Notes under the pieces: model-generated
Told to the model about the DNA's origin: nothing
Seen by the model: only the letters and a program-made list of their open reading frames with translations
The model's database searches: none
Shown: positions 6,732 to 14,047 of the stretch, in pieces
How positions within the stretch are numbered: the stretch's first letter is position 1
Layout of the letters: each line of letters begins with the position of its first letter
From: Betaproteobacteria bacterium
GTDB taxonomy: Bacteria > Pseudomonadota > Gammaproteobacteria > Burkholderiales > Burkholderiaceae_C
NCBI GenBank assembly: GCA_009923345.1
Contig: RFTR01000026.1
Span: 1 to 16,211, forward strand
Direction of reading: 5' to 3'
DNA: 16,211 bases
Translations under genes and position numbers: made by a program

Positions 6732-7391
6732 TTACTGGCTCTCTTTCGCCTCGAGCGCATCTATAAACACTCTGATGTATTGCGCGCTTATTTTTTTATC
6801 TTTAGACAGAGCCATGTCCAAAGCGGTTTGTCCATCTTTGTTTTGCAATCTTGGATCTGCGCCTTCTTCGAGCATGAGTTTGACGGCTTTTGGCGTCGCG
6901 TAATATGCAGACATCATCAGTGGCGTGGTGCCATTGGGGCTCTCGGCGTCGATATACGCATCGTTTTCGATCAATAAGCGCATCATGGTTGTATGTCCTT
7001 TGCTGGCTGCGTAATGCAAAGGAGTCCAATTTGGGCGATTGACAGATGCGCCCGCATCGATCAATAGTTGGGCTGATACAAGGTCGTTGGCGTTGGCTGC
7101 CAACATCAGGGCCGTCTCATCAGCCATATTGGTGGCGTCAATTTGGATACTGGGTTGCTTCAGAAGATAAGCAACGGTTTTAGGGGCGCCAGACCGGATG
7201 GCAAAAACCAATGCTGGCTCGCCCTTTTCAGTGGGCGTGTTGGGGTCCATTCCTCGATCAATCAGTTTGCTGACTACTGGGACTTGGTCAAAAACGATGG
7301 CTTTGAAAAAATCGTCAAAAGCACCAGCTTTAGAAATAGAAAATCCAATTAAAACATATAGATATAAAAGTATCTTAAAGTTATTTATCAA
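6732..7391 (-). CDS. Exported ankyrin-repeat protein
   Basis: A 219-residue protein with a hydrophobic signal peptide (residues about 1-24, ISKAGA then FDDFF), then four to five ankyrin repeats from about residue 28 to 210. The clear repeat cores are EPALVFAIRSGAPKTVAYLL, ETALMLAANANDLVSAQLLI, WTPLHYAASKGHTTMMRLLI, TTPLMMSAYYATPKAVKLML and QTALDMALSKD. Ankyrin repeats bind protein partners; the signal peptide places this one outside the cytoplasm, so a periplasmic binding role is likely, with no known ligand. The start is TTG at 7391, overlapping the tatD stop codon, with AGGGG 9 bases upstream. No ATG is available before the signal peptide. The first 25 codons are AT-rich compared with the rest. 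It is the last gene of the mltG-tmk-holB-tatD unit and converges on the aldehyde dehydrogenase gene. Confidence 0.85.
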   Translation of the reverse strand: MINNFKILLYLYVLIGFSISKAGAFDDFFKAIVFDQVPVVSKLIDRGMDPNTPTEKGEPALVFAIRSGAPKTVAYLLKQPSIQIDATNMADETALMLAANANDLVSAQLLIDAGASVNRPNWTPLHYAASKGHTTMMRLLIENDAYIDAESPNGTTPLMMSAYYATPKAVKLMLEEGADPRLQNKDGQTALDMALSKDKKISAQYIRVFIDALEAKESQ

Positions 7392-8182
7392 TTTAAAACA
7401 CCCCTAAATAATTGTTCAAAATTACGACTTGTGACCTCTGCAACAACTTCTGACGATACGCCTTTGATGTTCGCAATTTGCTTGGCGACAAATGGAACAT
7501 AGGAAGGATTATTGGTTTTGCCTCGATGCGGTGCCGGCGCCAAATACGGGCTGTCCGTCTCGATCAAGATGCGATCCATAGGCACAAACTGGGCGACATC
7601 TCGCAAGTCTTGGGCATTTTTGAAGGTCAATATGCCTGAAAACGAGATGTAAAAGCCCAAATCAAGCGCCGCGCGCGCCACTTCTGCTGTTTCTGTGAAG
7701 CAGTGAAAAACCCCTCCCGCACTACTTTCAGAAGCGTCTTCGCCCTCTTCTTTCAAGATAGCGATGGTGTCAGCGGAAGAACTTCGGGTGTGGATAACCA
7801 GCGGCAATTGCACTTGTTGCGCTGCACGGATATGGTTGCGAAAACGCTGGCGTTGCCATTCCATATCGGCGATGGAGCGCCCTTCCAACCGGTAATAGTC
7901 CAAACCAGTCTCGCCAATGCCGACCACCCTAGCGAGTTGTGAGAGTTTGACCAGTTCTTCGACCGAAGGCTCTTGCACCCCTTCGCTGTCTGGATGCACC
8001 CCCACTGTTGCCCAAAAATTGTCGAATTGCATGGCCAAACCATGTACCTCTGGAAATTTTTCAAGTTGGGTGCTGATGACCAAAGCCCTGTCGACTTGCG
8101 CCTCGACCATGGAGGCCCGAATGGCATCTATGTTTTGGGCCAATTCGGGGAAATTCAGATGGCAATGGGAATCTGTGAACAT
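7388..8182 (-). CDS. tatD: TatD family metal-dependent deoxyribonuclease
   Basis: TatD-family enzymes are cytoplasmic TIM-barrel metal hydrolases with 3'-5' exonuclease activity on DNA, linked to DNA repair and quality control. The 264-residue protein has the amidohydrolase metal ligands in order: H6 and H8 (DSHCHLNF), Glu in VGIGETGLDYY, His in PLVIHTRSS, His in GGVFHCFTET and Asp in ILIETDSPYLAP. APHRGKTNNPSYVP is the usual C-terminal signature. Length is normal. It lies 57 bases downstream of holB. In several proteobacteria a pilZ gene sits between holB and tatD; none is present here. Its stop overlaps the TTG start of the ankyrin gene. It could be the paralogue YcfH rather than TatD itself; the position next to holB favours the YcfH-type copy. 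Confidence 0.92.
   Translation of the reverse strand: MFTDSHCHLNFPELAQNIDAIRASMVEAQVDRALVISTQLEKFPEVHGLAMQFDNFWATVGVHPDSEGVQEPSVEELVKLSQLARVVGIGETGLDYYRLEGRSIADMEWQRQRFRNHIRAAQQVQLPLVIHTRSSSADTIAILKEEGEDASESSAGGVFHCFTETAEVARAALDLGFYISFSGILTFKNAQDLRDVAQFVPMDRILIETDSPYLAPAPHRGKTNNPSYVPFVAKQIANIKGVSSEVVAEVTSRNFEQLFRGVLN
7401..7405 (-). promoter_or_regulatory. Ribosome binding site for the ankyrin gene inside tatD
   Basis: AGGGG on the minus strand lies 9 bases before TTG 7391, within the last codons of tatD (Phe-Arg-Gly-Val-Leu-Asn). It supports the unusual TTG start and coupling to tatD translation. Confidence 0.5.
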
Positions 8183-8239
8183 AGAAAAATTAGATGCTGT
8201 TGGGCAATCGAGAGAATGTGGACAAACCTCATTGGCCTT

Positions 8240-9337
8240 TTATCGCAAAGCCTGTTGCGCTTGCGCCATCAAAGCCTCTAGCATCAAGCCGGGGTTGTAG
8301 GTGTGCTGGGCGGTGCGGGCGGCTTCCATCAAGTCTTTGGCCCATTGCGTCAAGGAGTGCATGGCGCCAGGAGAGGCATTGTTACCAGTCCCTTTGGCCA
8401 CCGAAGCTGAAGCACTTAAAGCACTTGAACCACCTCTAGCATTACCCAACAAGGCTTGCAAATCCGCCACCTCAAAAAACCTAGGCGTCGCGCCTGCATG
8501 CATCGTAAGCATGTCATGACAGAGTTTTTGCAAGCGATCAATCGCTTGGGCCGGTGTTAAGTCTGCAAGTGCGGCAAGCTGGCCGCGACTCACCATCAAA
8601 GGAAAACTTGACCATTGTGAAGCCTTGAGACCTGCGTTGGCAAGGTCCAAAGCGTCTTCAGGCCGCCCCCCCGCAGCGCTCAACGTGGCTTTGGCGTCTG
8701 CAGCCACTAGCCCTTGAGATACCAACCATTCCAAGGCTTGTTGTTCCTCTGGCCAGACCATGGTGTGGGTTTGGCAACGGCTACGGATGGTGGGCAGCAG
8801 CACATGAGCGGCCTCGCTCGCCAAGACAAAACGGCATTCACCTGGGGGCTCTTCCAAGGTTTTCAAAATCGCGTTGGCCGTGACGTGGTTCATTCGTTCT
8901 GCGGGGTAGACCAACACCACCTTGGTATGCCCGCCTGAGCGGGTATGTTGGGTGAAGTTGATCATCTCGCGCGCAGCTTCGACGCGAATTTCTTTGCTGG
9001 GCTTGCGCTTCTTGTCGTCTATCTCTTTTTGCGACTTTTCGTCCAGAGGCCAATCTAATTCGAGTGCCACTGTCTCGGGCATGAGCACGCATAAATCTGG
9101 ATGCGAGCGGACATCCACCGAATGGCAACTGGAACATTGATAGCAGGCACCGGCTGGGGTGGTGTTTTCGCACAACCAAGCGCGGGCAAGTTCTAAGGCC
9201 AAGTTGTATTGGCCTAGCCCCGATGGGCCCTGCAAAAGCCAAGCATGTCCGCGGCGTGAAAGCAAAGTTGAGAGTTGCTGATGCAACCAAGACGAGAGCT
9301 GAGGGCCAGAATTTGCAGAAAGGTGTGAATCCAACAT
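8240..9337 (-). CDS. holB: DNA polymerase III subunit delta'
   Basis: Delta' is the stator of the clamp loader that places the beta clamp on DNA. The 365-residue chain shows a degenerate P-loop, G37-P-S-G-L-G-Q43, in which the lysine is replaced by glutamine, as expected for the non-ATPase subunit. The zinc module is C56, C65, C68 and C71 (ACYQCSSCH, followed by SHPDL). NAILKTLEEPP and the sensor motif LLPTIRSRCQ are the standard AAA+ delta' signatures. The C-terminal domain contains an Ser/Ala/Gly-rich insert (about residues 302-330, NARGGSSALSASASVAKG) that looks like a flexible linker, with a short AGCACTT duplication in its DNA near 8411-8427. It follows tmk after 3 bases, so the two are co-translated. 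Confidence 0.94.
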   Translation of the reverse strand: MLDSHLSANSGPQLSSWLHQQLSTLLSRRGHAWLLQGPSGLGQYNLALELARAWLCENTTPAGACYQCSSCHSVDVRSHPDLCVLMPETVALELDWPLDEKSQKEIDDKKRKPSKEIRVEAAREMINFTQHTRSGGHTKVVLVYPAERMNHVTANAILKTLEEPPGECRFVLASEAAHVLLPTIRSRCQTHTMVWPEEQQALEWLVSQGLVAADAKATLSAAGGRPEDALDLANAGLKASQWSSFPLMVSRGQLAALADLTPAQAIDRLQKLCHDMLTMHAGATPRFFEVADLQALLGNARGGSSALSASASVAKGTGNNASPGAMHSLTQWAKDLMEAARTAQHTYNPGLMLEALMAQAQQALR

Positions 9338-9340
9338 GCT

Positions 9341-10006
9341 TTATTCCAACCCAGCCGGTGTGGGCACCATGATGGACAACCAGCCTTTTTGCACCAGAGC
9401 GCGGGTAATTTGCTGCCAAACCGCATGTTTGGTTTTAGACGCATCGACGCGGGTAAATCGCGAAGGATCTGCATCCGCGCGCTTGGCGTAGCCCAAGTGA
9501 ACTTGCTCAAAAAAAGCTACCGGTTGCGACTCAAATCTGTCAGGCACACGGGCAACGGCCAAACGTTCGGCGGCAATGCGCGGTTCCAACTCGAACCAAA
9601 TCGTCAGGTCTGGCTGGCGAAGACCGTCTGCATTGCCCTGCACCCATTGTTCTAATTGGTTAAGCACCGACAAATCAAAGCCACGCCCACCGCCTTGGTA
9701 GGCGAAGGTTGCATCGGTAAAACGGTCGCAAAGCACCACATCGCCACGCGCCAAGGCGGGCTCGATAACCTGTTGTAAGTGGTCGCGACGGGCTGCGAAT
9801 ATCAACAACGCTTCGCTCAAAGGATCCATCGGCTTGTGCAAGACCAACTCTCGCAGTGTTTCTGCCAAGGGCGTACCACCCGGCTCCCTTGTCAAGGTGA
9901 CTTGACGGCCCTGGTCTTTGAAAGCAGCGGCCAAGCCCTCGATATGGGTCGATTTACCCGCCCCATCGATGCCTTCGAAACTAATGAATAGCCCAGTTTT
10001 TGTCAT
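9341..10006 (-). CDS. tmk: Thymidylate kinase
   Basis: Phosphorylates dTMP to dTDP, the last dedicated step of dTTP supply, in the cytoplasm. The 221-residue protein has the P-loop G12-I-D-G-A-G-K18-S-T, the substrate loop T39-R-E-P-G-G-T45, the D94-R95-F96 motif and AYQGGGRG. A LID region near VARVPDRFES follows. Length is slightly above the usual 205-215 because of a short C-terminal tail (SIMVPTPAGLE). It lies 53 bases after mltG and 3 bases before holB, the order also found in Escherichia coli (yceG-tmk-holB-ycfH). No strong Shine-Dalgarno precedes ATG 10006. Confidence 0.96.
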   Translation of the reverse strand: MTKTGLFISFEGIDGAGKSTHIEGLAAAFKDQGRQVTLTREPGGTPLAETLRELVLHKPMDPLSEALLIFAARRDHLQQVIEPALARGDVVLCDRFTDATFAYQGGGRGFDLSVLNQLEQWVQGNADGLRQPDLTIWFELEPRIAAERLAVARVPDRFESQPVAFFEQVHLGYAKRADADPSRFTRVDASKTKHAVWQQITRALVQKGWLSIMVPTPAGLE

Positions 10007-10021
10007 GCCAATTTCGTTAAT

Positions 10022-10046
10022 ACGCCAGTTTCGCCAAAACGCCAGT
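10022..10046 (+). repeat. 8-base direct repeat in the mltG-tmk gap
   Basis: ACGCCAGT occurs at 10022-10029 and again at 10039-10046, a 17-base period. The sequence between them adds a partial CGCCA. It lies in the 53-base gap between mltG and tmk. It may be a chance repeat or the remnant of a small duplication. Confidence 0.35.
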
Positions 10047-10059
10047 GTGAGTAAAACAC

Positions 10060-11085
10060 CTATTTTGCCTGTGCGCCGTTGCTGGGTTGACTGGCTCCGC
10101 CGCGTTGGTAGCGATTGACTGCGGCATTGTGTGCTTCCAGCGTTTCGCTAAATGCGCTACTTCCATCCCCGCGCGCTACGAAATACAGCGCATCGCTGGT
10201 ATCAGGGTGCAGGGTGGCGCGTAGTGCATTGCGTCCAGGCATTGCGATAGGGGTGGGAGGCAGTCCTTTGCGGGTGTAGGTGTTCCAAGGGTGATCAGAT
10301 TTCAAATCCGCGCGCCGTAGATTGCCATCAAAGGCATCACCCATGCCGTAAATCACGGTGGGGTCGGTTTGCAAAGGCATGTTGATACGTAAGCGGTTGT
10401 GAAACACGCTGCTGATCATGCCGCGGTCGCTTTCTTTGCCCGTTTCTTTTTCGACAATGCTGGCCAATATCAGCGCTTCATCCGGCGTTTTCAAAATAAT
10501 GGAGGTGTCCCGCTTTGCCCAAGCGGCTGCCAATTGTTTGTCCATGGCATTGAGCGCGCGTTGCATCACCCGTAATTCAGAAGCGCCTTTGCCATAGGTG
10601 TAGGTATCAGGAAAAAAACGCCCTTCCGGTGCAACGCCCGGTTTTCCTAAGCGCGCCATGAGTTCTGCGTCGCTAAGTCCTTGGCTGTCATGGTTGAGGT
10701 TGGGTGCTTTGGCCAAGGCCGCTCTAAATTGCTTGAAAGTCCAGCCGTCTATTAATCCCACGGTTTTGAGACTTTCTTCGCCACGGCTGAGTTTGCGCAA
10801 AAGGTCTAGGACGGACTCACCTTGGCTGATTTCATAACTGCCAGCGCGCAGTTTGCGCGATTGGCCACTGATTCGAAAAAATCCATATAACAACACGGGT
10901 TCAACATTTACCCCTGAATCGGCAACCACTTGCGCAATGCCGCGCACCGTGGTTTGGGGCTCAATGGAGATATCGACGGTCGGATTGGTCAAAGTCAAAG
11001 GCCGCATGACCCACCATGTCGTGACGGCACTAACTAATACGAGCACCAGCAACAAAGAGCCAAACAGCTGGCCGATCCGTTTCAT
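10060..11085 (-). CDS. mltG: Endolytic murein transglycosylase MltG
   Basis: MltG cuts nascent glycan strands near the inner membrane and is thought to set glycan chain length. The 341-residue protein has one N-terminal membrane anchor (about residues 8-27, FGSLLLVLVLVSAVTTWWV), a LysM-like region (GSYEISQGESVLDLLRKLS), then the YceG catalytic domain. E212 in LASIVEKETG matches the catalytic glutamate. SVFHNRLRINMPLQTDPTV and PWNTYTRKGLPPTPI are hallmark motifs. The mature domain is periplasmic. The start ATG 11085 has AAGG about 5 bases upstream. It heads the mltG-tmk-holB-tatD-ankyrin unit and diverges from ygfZ across 48 bases. The arrangement with ygfZ resembles the yceG context in many proteobacteria. 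Confidence 0.96.
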   Translation of the reverse strand: MKRIGQLFGSLLLVLVLVSAVTTWWVMRPLTLTNPTVDISIEPQTTVRGIAQVVADSGVNVEPVLLYGFFRISGQSRKLRAGSYEISQGESVLDLLRKLSRGEESLKTVGLIDGWTFKQFRAALAKAPNLNHDSQGLSDAELMARLGKPGVAPEGRFFPDTYTYGKGASELRVMQRALNAMDKQLAAAWAKRDTSIILKTPDEALILASIVEKETGKESDRGMISSVFHNRLRINMPLQTDPTVIYGMGDAFDGNLRRADLKSDHPWNTYTRKGLPPTPIAMPGRNALRATLHPDTSDALYFVARGDGSSAFSETLEAHNAAVNRYQRGGASQPSNGAQAK

Positions 11086-11133
11086 TTAAACCTTACACAT
11101 TCGCCAAAATATGTCGGGCATGATAATTCAGAG

Positions 11134-12120
11134 ATGTCCACACTCTCCCACTTACCCGTCCTAGATGGTGTCGCCCCCCTGCCCCATTTGGGGGTGATCC
11201 GCGCTTCGGGCGAAGACGCTGCCAACTTTCTCCATAACCAACTCACCCAAGACGTCTTGCTGATGCAGGCAGACCAATGCCATTTGGGCGCTTTTTGCAA
11301 CGCCAAAGGACGTATGCAAGCGAGCTTTGTGTTTTGCAAGCCCAGCCTCAATGAAGTGTTGTTGGTGTGCCGGCGCGATCTGATCGCCCAAACTGTGAAA
11401 CGTTTGTCGATGTTTGTGTTGCGTGCCAAGGTGAAGCTGACGGATGCGACGGCTGATTTCCATTTAACGGGGATTGCTGGAAAGTCTTTAGAGTCTCTTA
11501 TGACGAAGATTTCGCAAGAAGCTGCAACCCACACCAGCCCCCAAGAATTTTCGACAACCCAACATGCTTGGAGTTGCAACTCTTGGGAGTCTGCCCAAGC
11601 GCATGTGTTGACGCTTTACCCCGCAATGGGCCAACCTCGCGCGCTCATGCTGGCATCAAGCGTCCCCGACTTGTCCCAATATCCTGCCCTAGACCCTGCG
11701 CATTGGCAGTTAGGCGAAGTCATGAGTGGCATTGCATGGGTGGAACTTGCCACCTTTGAAGCCTTTGTGCCGCAAATGCTCAATTACGAGTCGGTCGATG
11801 GCGTGAATTTCAAAAAGGGGTGCTACCCAGGGCAAGAAGTAGTCGCCCGTAGCCAGTTCAGGGGCACTTTGAAGCGCCGTGCCTATGTGGTGCAAAGCGC
11901 TGGAGCTATCTCAGCCGGGCAAGAAATTTTCACCAGTGACGCCACCGACCAACCCTGTGGCTTGGTAGCGCAAGTCGCTTCCGTGAATGACCAGACTTAC
12001 GCGATTGTGGAACTACAAACGAGCGTGGTGGACGAAAACAAGTTGTTGCATGTAGGAACAACTGCTGGCCCGCAACTCCATGTCTTACCGTTGCCATATG
12101 CTTTGAAAGACGATATCTGA
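11134..12120 (+). CDS. ygfZ: Folate-binding protein YgfZ (Fe-S cluster related)
   Basis: YgfZ is a cytoplasmic tetrahydrofolate-binding protein, related to the glycine-cleavage T protein and to human IBA57, that supports iron-sulfur enzymes such as the tRNA methylthiolase MiaB. The 328-residue protein opens with a GcvT-like domain (GVIRASGEDAANFLHNQLTQDV, CNAKGRMQASF). The family signature is complete, K228-G-C230-Y-P-G-Q-E, with C230 the conserved essential cysteine. FVPQMLNYESVDGVNFKKG precedes it, followed by the C-terminal barrel domain (SQFRGTLKRRAYV). Length is normal. The ribosome binding site is weak (CAGAG). The gene converges with the thioesterase-acetyltransferase gene. Confidence 0.93.
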   Translation: MSTLSHLPVLDGVAPLPHLGVIRASGEDAANFLHNQLTQDVLLMQADQCHLGAFCNAKGRMQASFVFCKPSLNEVLLVCRRDLIAQTVKRLSMFVLRAKVKLTDATADFHLTGIAGKSLESLMTKISQEAATHTSPQEFSTTQHAWSCNSWESAQAHVLTLYPAMGQPRALMLASSVPDLSQYPALDPAHWQLGEVMSGIAWVELATFEAFVPQMLNYESVDGVNFKKGCYPGQEVVARSQFRGTLKRRAYVVQSAGAISAGQEIFTSDATDQPCGLVAQVASVNDQTYAIVELQTSVVDENKLLHVGTTAGPQLHVLPLPYALKDDI

Positions 12121-12171
12121 TCTCTCAAAACGGATTTGCTTCTTCTCCATAAATCAAGCAACGTAGCGTTA

Positions 12172-13035
12172 TCAAGCGACTAGAGCTTTACGCATTTCAA
12201 TGTGCGCAATACCTACCTCATCAAACGGTTCTCCCACGGGCATAAATCCTTCACGCGCATAGAAAGCTTGGGCGCTGGTTTGGGCGTGTAAGTGCACTTC
12301 TTTGTCACCGCGTGCTTTGGCAATATCCACCAAGGCGTTTAACAACTGCCCACCAAGCCCCGACCCGCGCATCACGCGCACCACAGCCATGCGCCCTATC
12401 TGGGCAACCCCTGGGGACTTCTTCAACAAACGCGCTGTCCCCAAAGGATGACCAAAACGATTGGTAATCACTGCGTGCACAGCATCCGCGTCAGCTGTGT
12501 CCCATTCGTCTTTGGCATCGATGCCTTGCTCTAGAACAAACACTTGTGTACGCACTGGCTGGGCTTTGTCTTTCAAAGTACTCCAGTGTCCTGTTTCCAA
12601 GGTAGTGACTGTTTGTCCTTCTTCGAAGCCCAGCATGGTTTCGCGCAACACCTGTGGCACGGGCATAGATGTTTTGGTATTGGGATTGGCGTAAACATAG
12701 AGCAACTCACCGGTGATCAACAATTGATCGCCACAAAATATTCCGCCCACAAATTGGATAGACGAATTACCGATGCGCTGACACCGTAAGCCCACATCTA
12801 ACCTATCGTCGTACTGGGCAGACGCGTGGTATTCCAAGCTGGCTTTTTTGACGTACAAATCACCGCCTAGATGGTGCATGGTGTCTTCGTAGGGAATGGC
12901 CAATGCGCGCCAATAGTCCGCCATGGCGGTGTCGAAGTACATCAGGTAGTGGCCGTTGAAGACAATTTTTTGTAAGTCCACCTCAACCCAGCGCACCCGA
13001 AGGCGGTGTAGCAACTGAAAATCGTCGCGCGTCAT
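12172..13035 (-). CDS. Fusion of YbgC/FadM-type acyl-CoA thioesterase and GNAT (ElaA-like) acetyltransferase
   Basis: Two domains in a 287-residue chain. Residues about 1-140 are a hotdog-fold thioesterase of the 4HBT/YbgC type: RVRWVEVDLQKIVFNGHYL with D20 in the position of the catalytic aspartate, then YFDTAMADYWRAL and VKKASLEYHASAQYDDRLD. YbgC-type enzymes hydrolyse acyl-CoA. Residues about 150-287 are a GNAT domain close to ElaA/YjcF: RTQVFVLEQGI, HAVITNRFGHPLGTARLL, IGRMAVVRVMRGSGLGG (R223-G-S-G-L-G-G229 is the acetyl-CoA loop) and YAREGFMPVGEPFDEVGI. Both sites look intact. The start overlaps the stop of the hydrolase gene by ATGA, so they are one unit. The two activities may act on the same or sequential acyl-CoA. 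Substrates unknown. Confidence 0.88.
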   Translation of the reverse strand: MTRDDFQLLHRLRVRWVEVDLQKIVFNGHYLMYFDTAMADYWRALAIPYEDTMHHLGGDLYVKKASLEYHASAQYDDRLDVGLRCQRIGNSSIQFVGGIFCGDQLLITGELLYVYANPNTKTSMPVPQVLRETMLGFEEGQTVTTLETGHWSTLKDKAQPVRTQVFVLEQGIDAKDEWDTADADAVHAVITNRFGHPLGTARLLKKSPGVAQIGRMAVVRVMRGSGLGGQLLNALVDIAKARGDKEVHLHAQTSAQAFYAREGFMPVGEPFDEVGIAHIEMRKALVA

Positions 13036-14009
13036 GCTGGCTCCTTCAGCTTAAAGGCCGTTCTTAAGGCCTTTGCTGCATCAGCATGGGCAGTCAAGGC
13101 TTCTGGAATCATCCGTCCCATCTGAATAAAACTATGCACCACGCCTTTGTAAATCTTTAAATCCACAGGCACGCCTGCCATGCGCAAATGGTCGCCATAG
13201 GCAATGCCTTCATCCACCAATGGGTCGCACTCGGCCAGACCAATCCACGCTGGCGCAACATCAGACACATTGGCTTCGACCAATGGCGAGAACAGGGGAT
13301 CTTGGCGGTGGCTGGGGTGTTCTAAATAGTGGCCGTAGAAGTAGTCGATGCTGTCTTTCTCCAGCAAAAAGCCTTTTGCAAATGTATCGGCAGACGCCAT
13401 GTGGTCAGCCGCGCATCCTGGATAAAACATGAGTTGCAAGCGCAACGCGATACCCGCGTCGCGCGCGCCTATGGCTGTGGCTGCAGTTAGGGTGCCGCCG
13501 GCGCTATCACCACCAATGGCAATGCGTTGCACGTCTAAGCCCAGCGCTTGGGCGTGCTGTGCTAACCACTTCAAAGCATCGATGGCATCGCGGTGCGCGG
13601 TTGGAAATTTATATTCAGGCGCCAAACGGTAATCCAGAGAAACCACGGCGCATTGCGCCAAATGGGCCAATTGTTTGCAGACTCCCTCATGCGTTTCTGG
13701 GCTGCCAACCGTAAAGCCGCCGCCGTGAAAGTAAAGCAAAACAGGTAAGGCGGGGCTAGCTTCGCGAGATATAGGTGACCACAACTTGGCACGCAGTTGC
13801 GTACCATCGCGCACCGAGATTTTCAAAGTTTCATCTCTGGCCATGGTGGGCATCGGTGCTTCCAAAATCCCAGCACCCAAGGCGTAAGCCTCTTTGGCTT
13901 GGTGCGCGGTCAGGGTGGTAATAGGCGGACGTCCGGCTTTGGCAATAGCTTGCAGGACTTCTTGGGTGCGAGGCGTGAGTTGCGTATAAGGGTTACTTGG
14001 GTGACTCAT
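13032..14009 (-). CDS. Alpha/beta hydrolase, hormone-sensitive-lipase-like esterase
   Basis: 325 residues, an esterase of the HSL family (family IV), probably cytoplasmic with no signal peptide. The oxyanion motif is H95-G-G-G98 in LLYFHGGGFTVG. The nucleophile is S169 in GGDSAGG. D262 (AECDPLVDEG) and H292 (GVVHSF) complete the triad. The N-terminal cap (PYTQLTPRTQEVLQAIAKAG) is typical. Such enzymes hydrolyse short-chain carboxyl esters. It is first in a two-gene unit with the thioesterase-acetyltransferase fusion and divergent from the iron-type alcohol dehydrogenase across 38 bases, so ester cleavage, acyl-CoA hydrolysis and alcohol oxidation may be linked (inference). Confidence 0.92.
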   Translation of the reverse strand: MSHPSNPYTQLTPRTQEVLQAIAKAGRPPITTLTAHQAKEAYALGAGILEAPMPTMARDETLKISVRDGTQLRAKLWSPISREASPALPVLLYFHGGGFTVGSPETHEGVCKQLAHLAQCAVVSLDYRLAPEYKFPTAHRDAIDALKWLAQHAQALGLDVQRIAIGGDSAGGTLTAATAIGARDAGIALRLQLMFYPGCAADHMASADTFAKGFLLEKDSIDYFYGHYLEHPSHRQDPLFSPLVEANVSDVAPAWIGLAECDPLVDEGIAYGDHLRMAGVPVDLKIYKGVVHSFIQMGRMIPEALTAHADAAKALRTAFKLKEPA

Positions 14010-14047
14010 AGTGATGAAAAATAGGCTGAAGGCTTTTATAGTGTGCC

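Noticed and set aside
12121..12171. Inverted arms TTGCTT and AAGCAA as a terminator between convergent genes
   Set aside because: The stem is only 6 bases with a 14-base loop, AT-rich, and no clean T run follows.
14037..14042. TATAGT as a -10 box for the dehydrogenase
   Set aside because: It is 5 bases before the ATG and has no -35 partner, so it would imply a leaderless transcript without other support.
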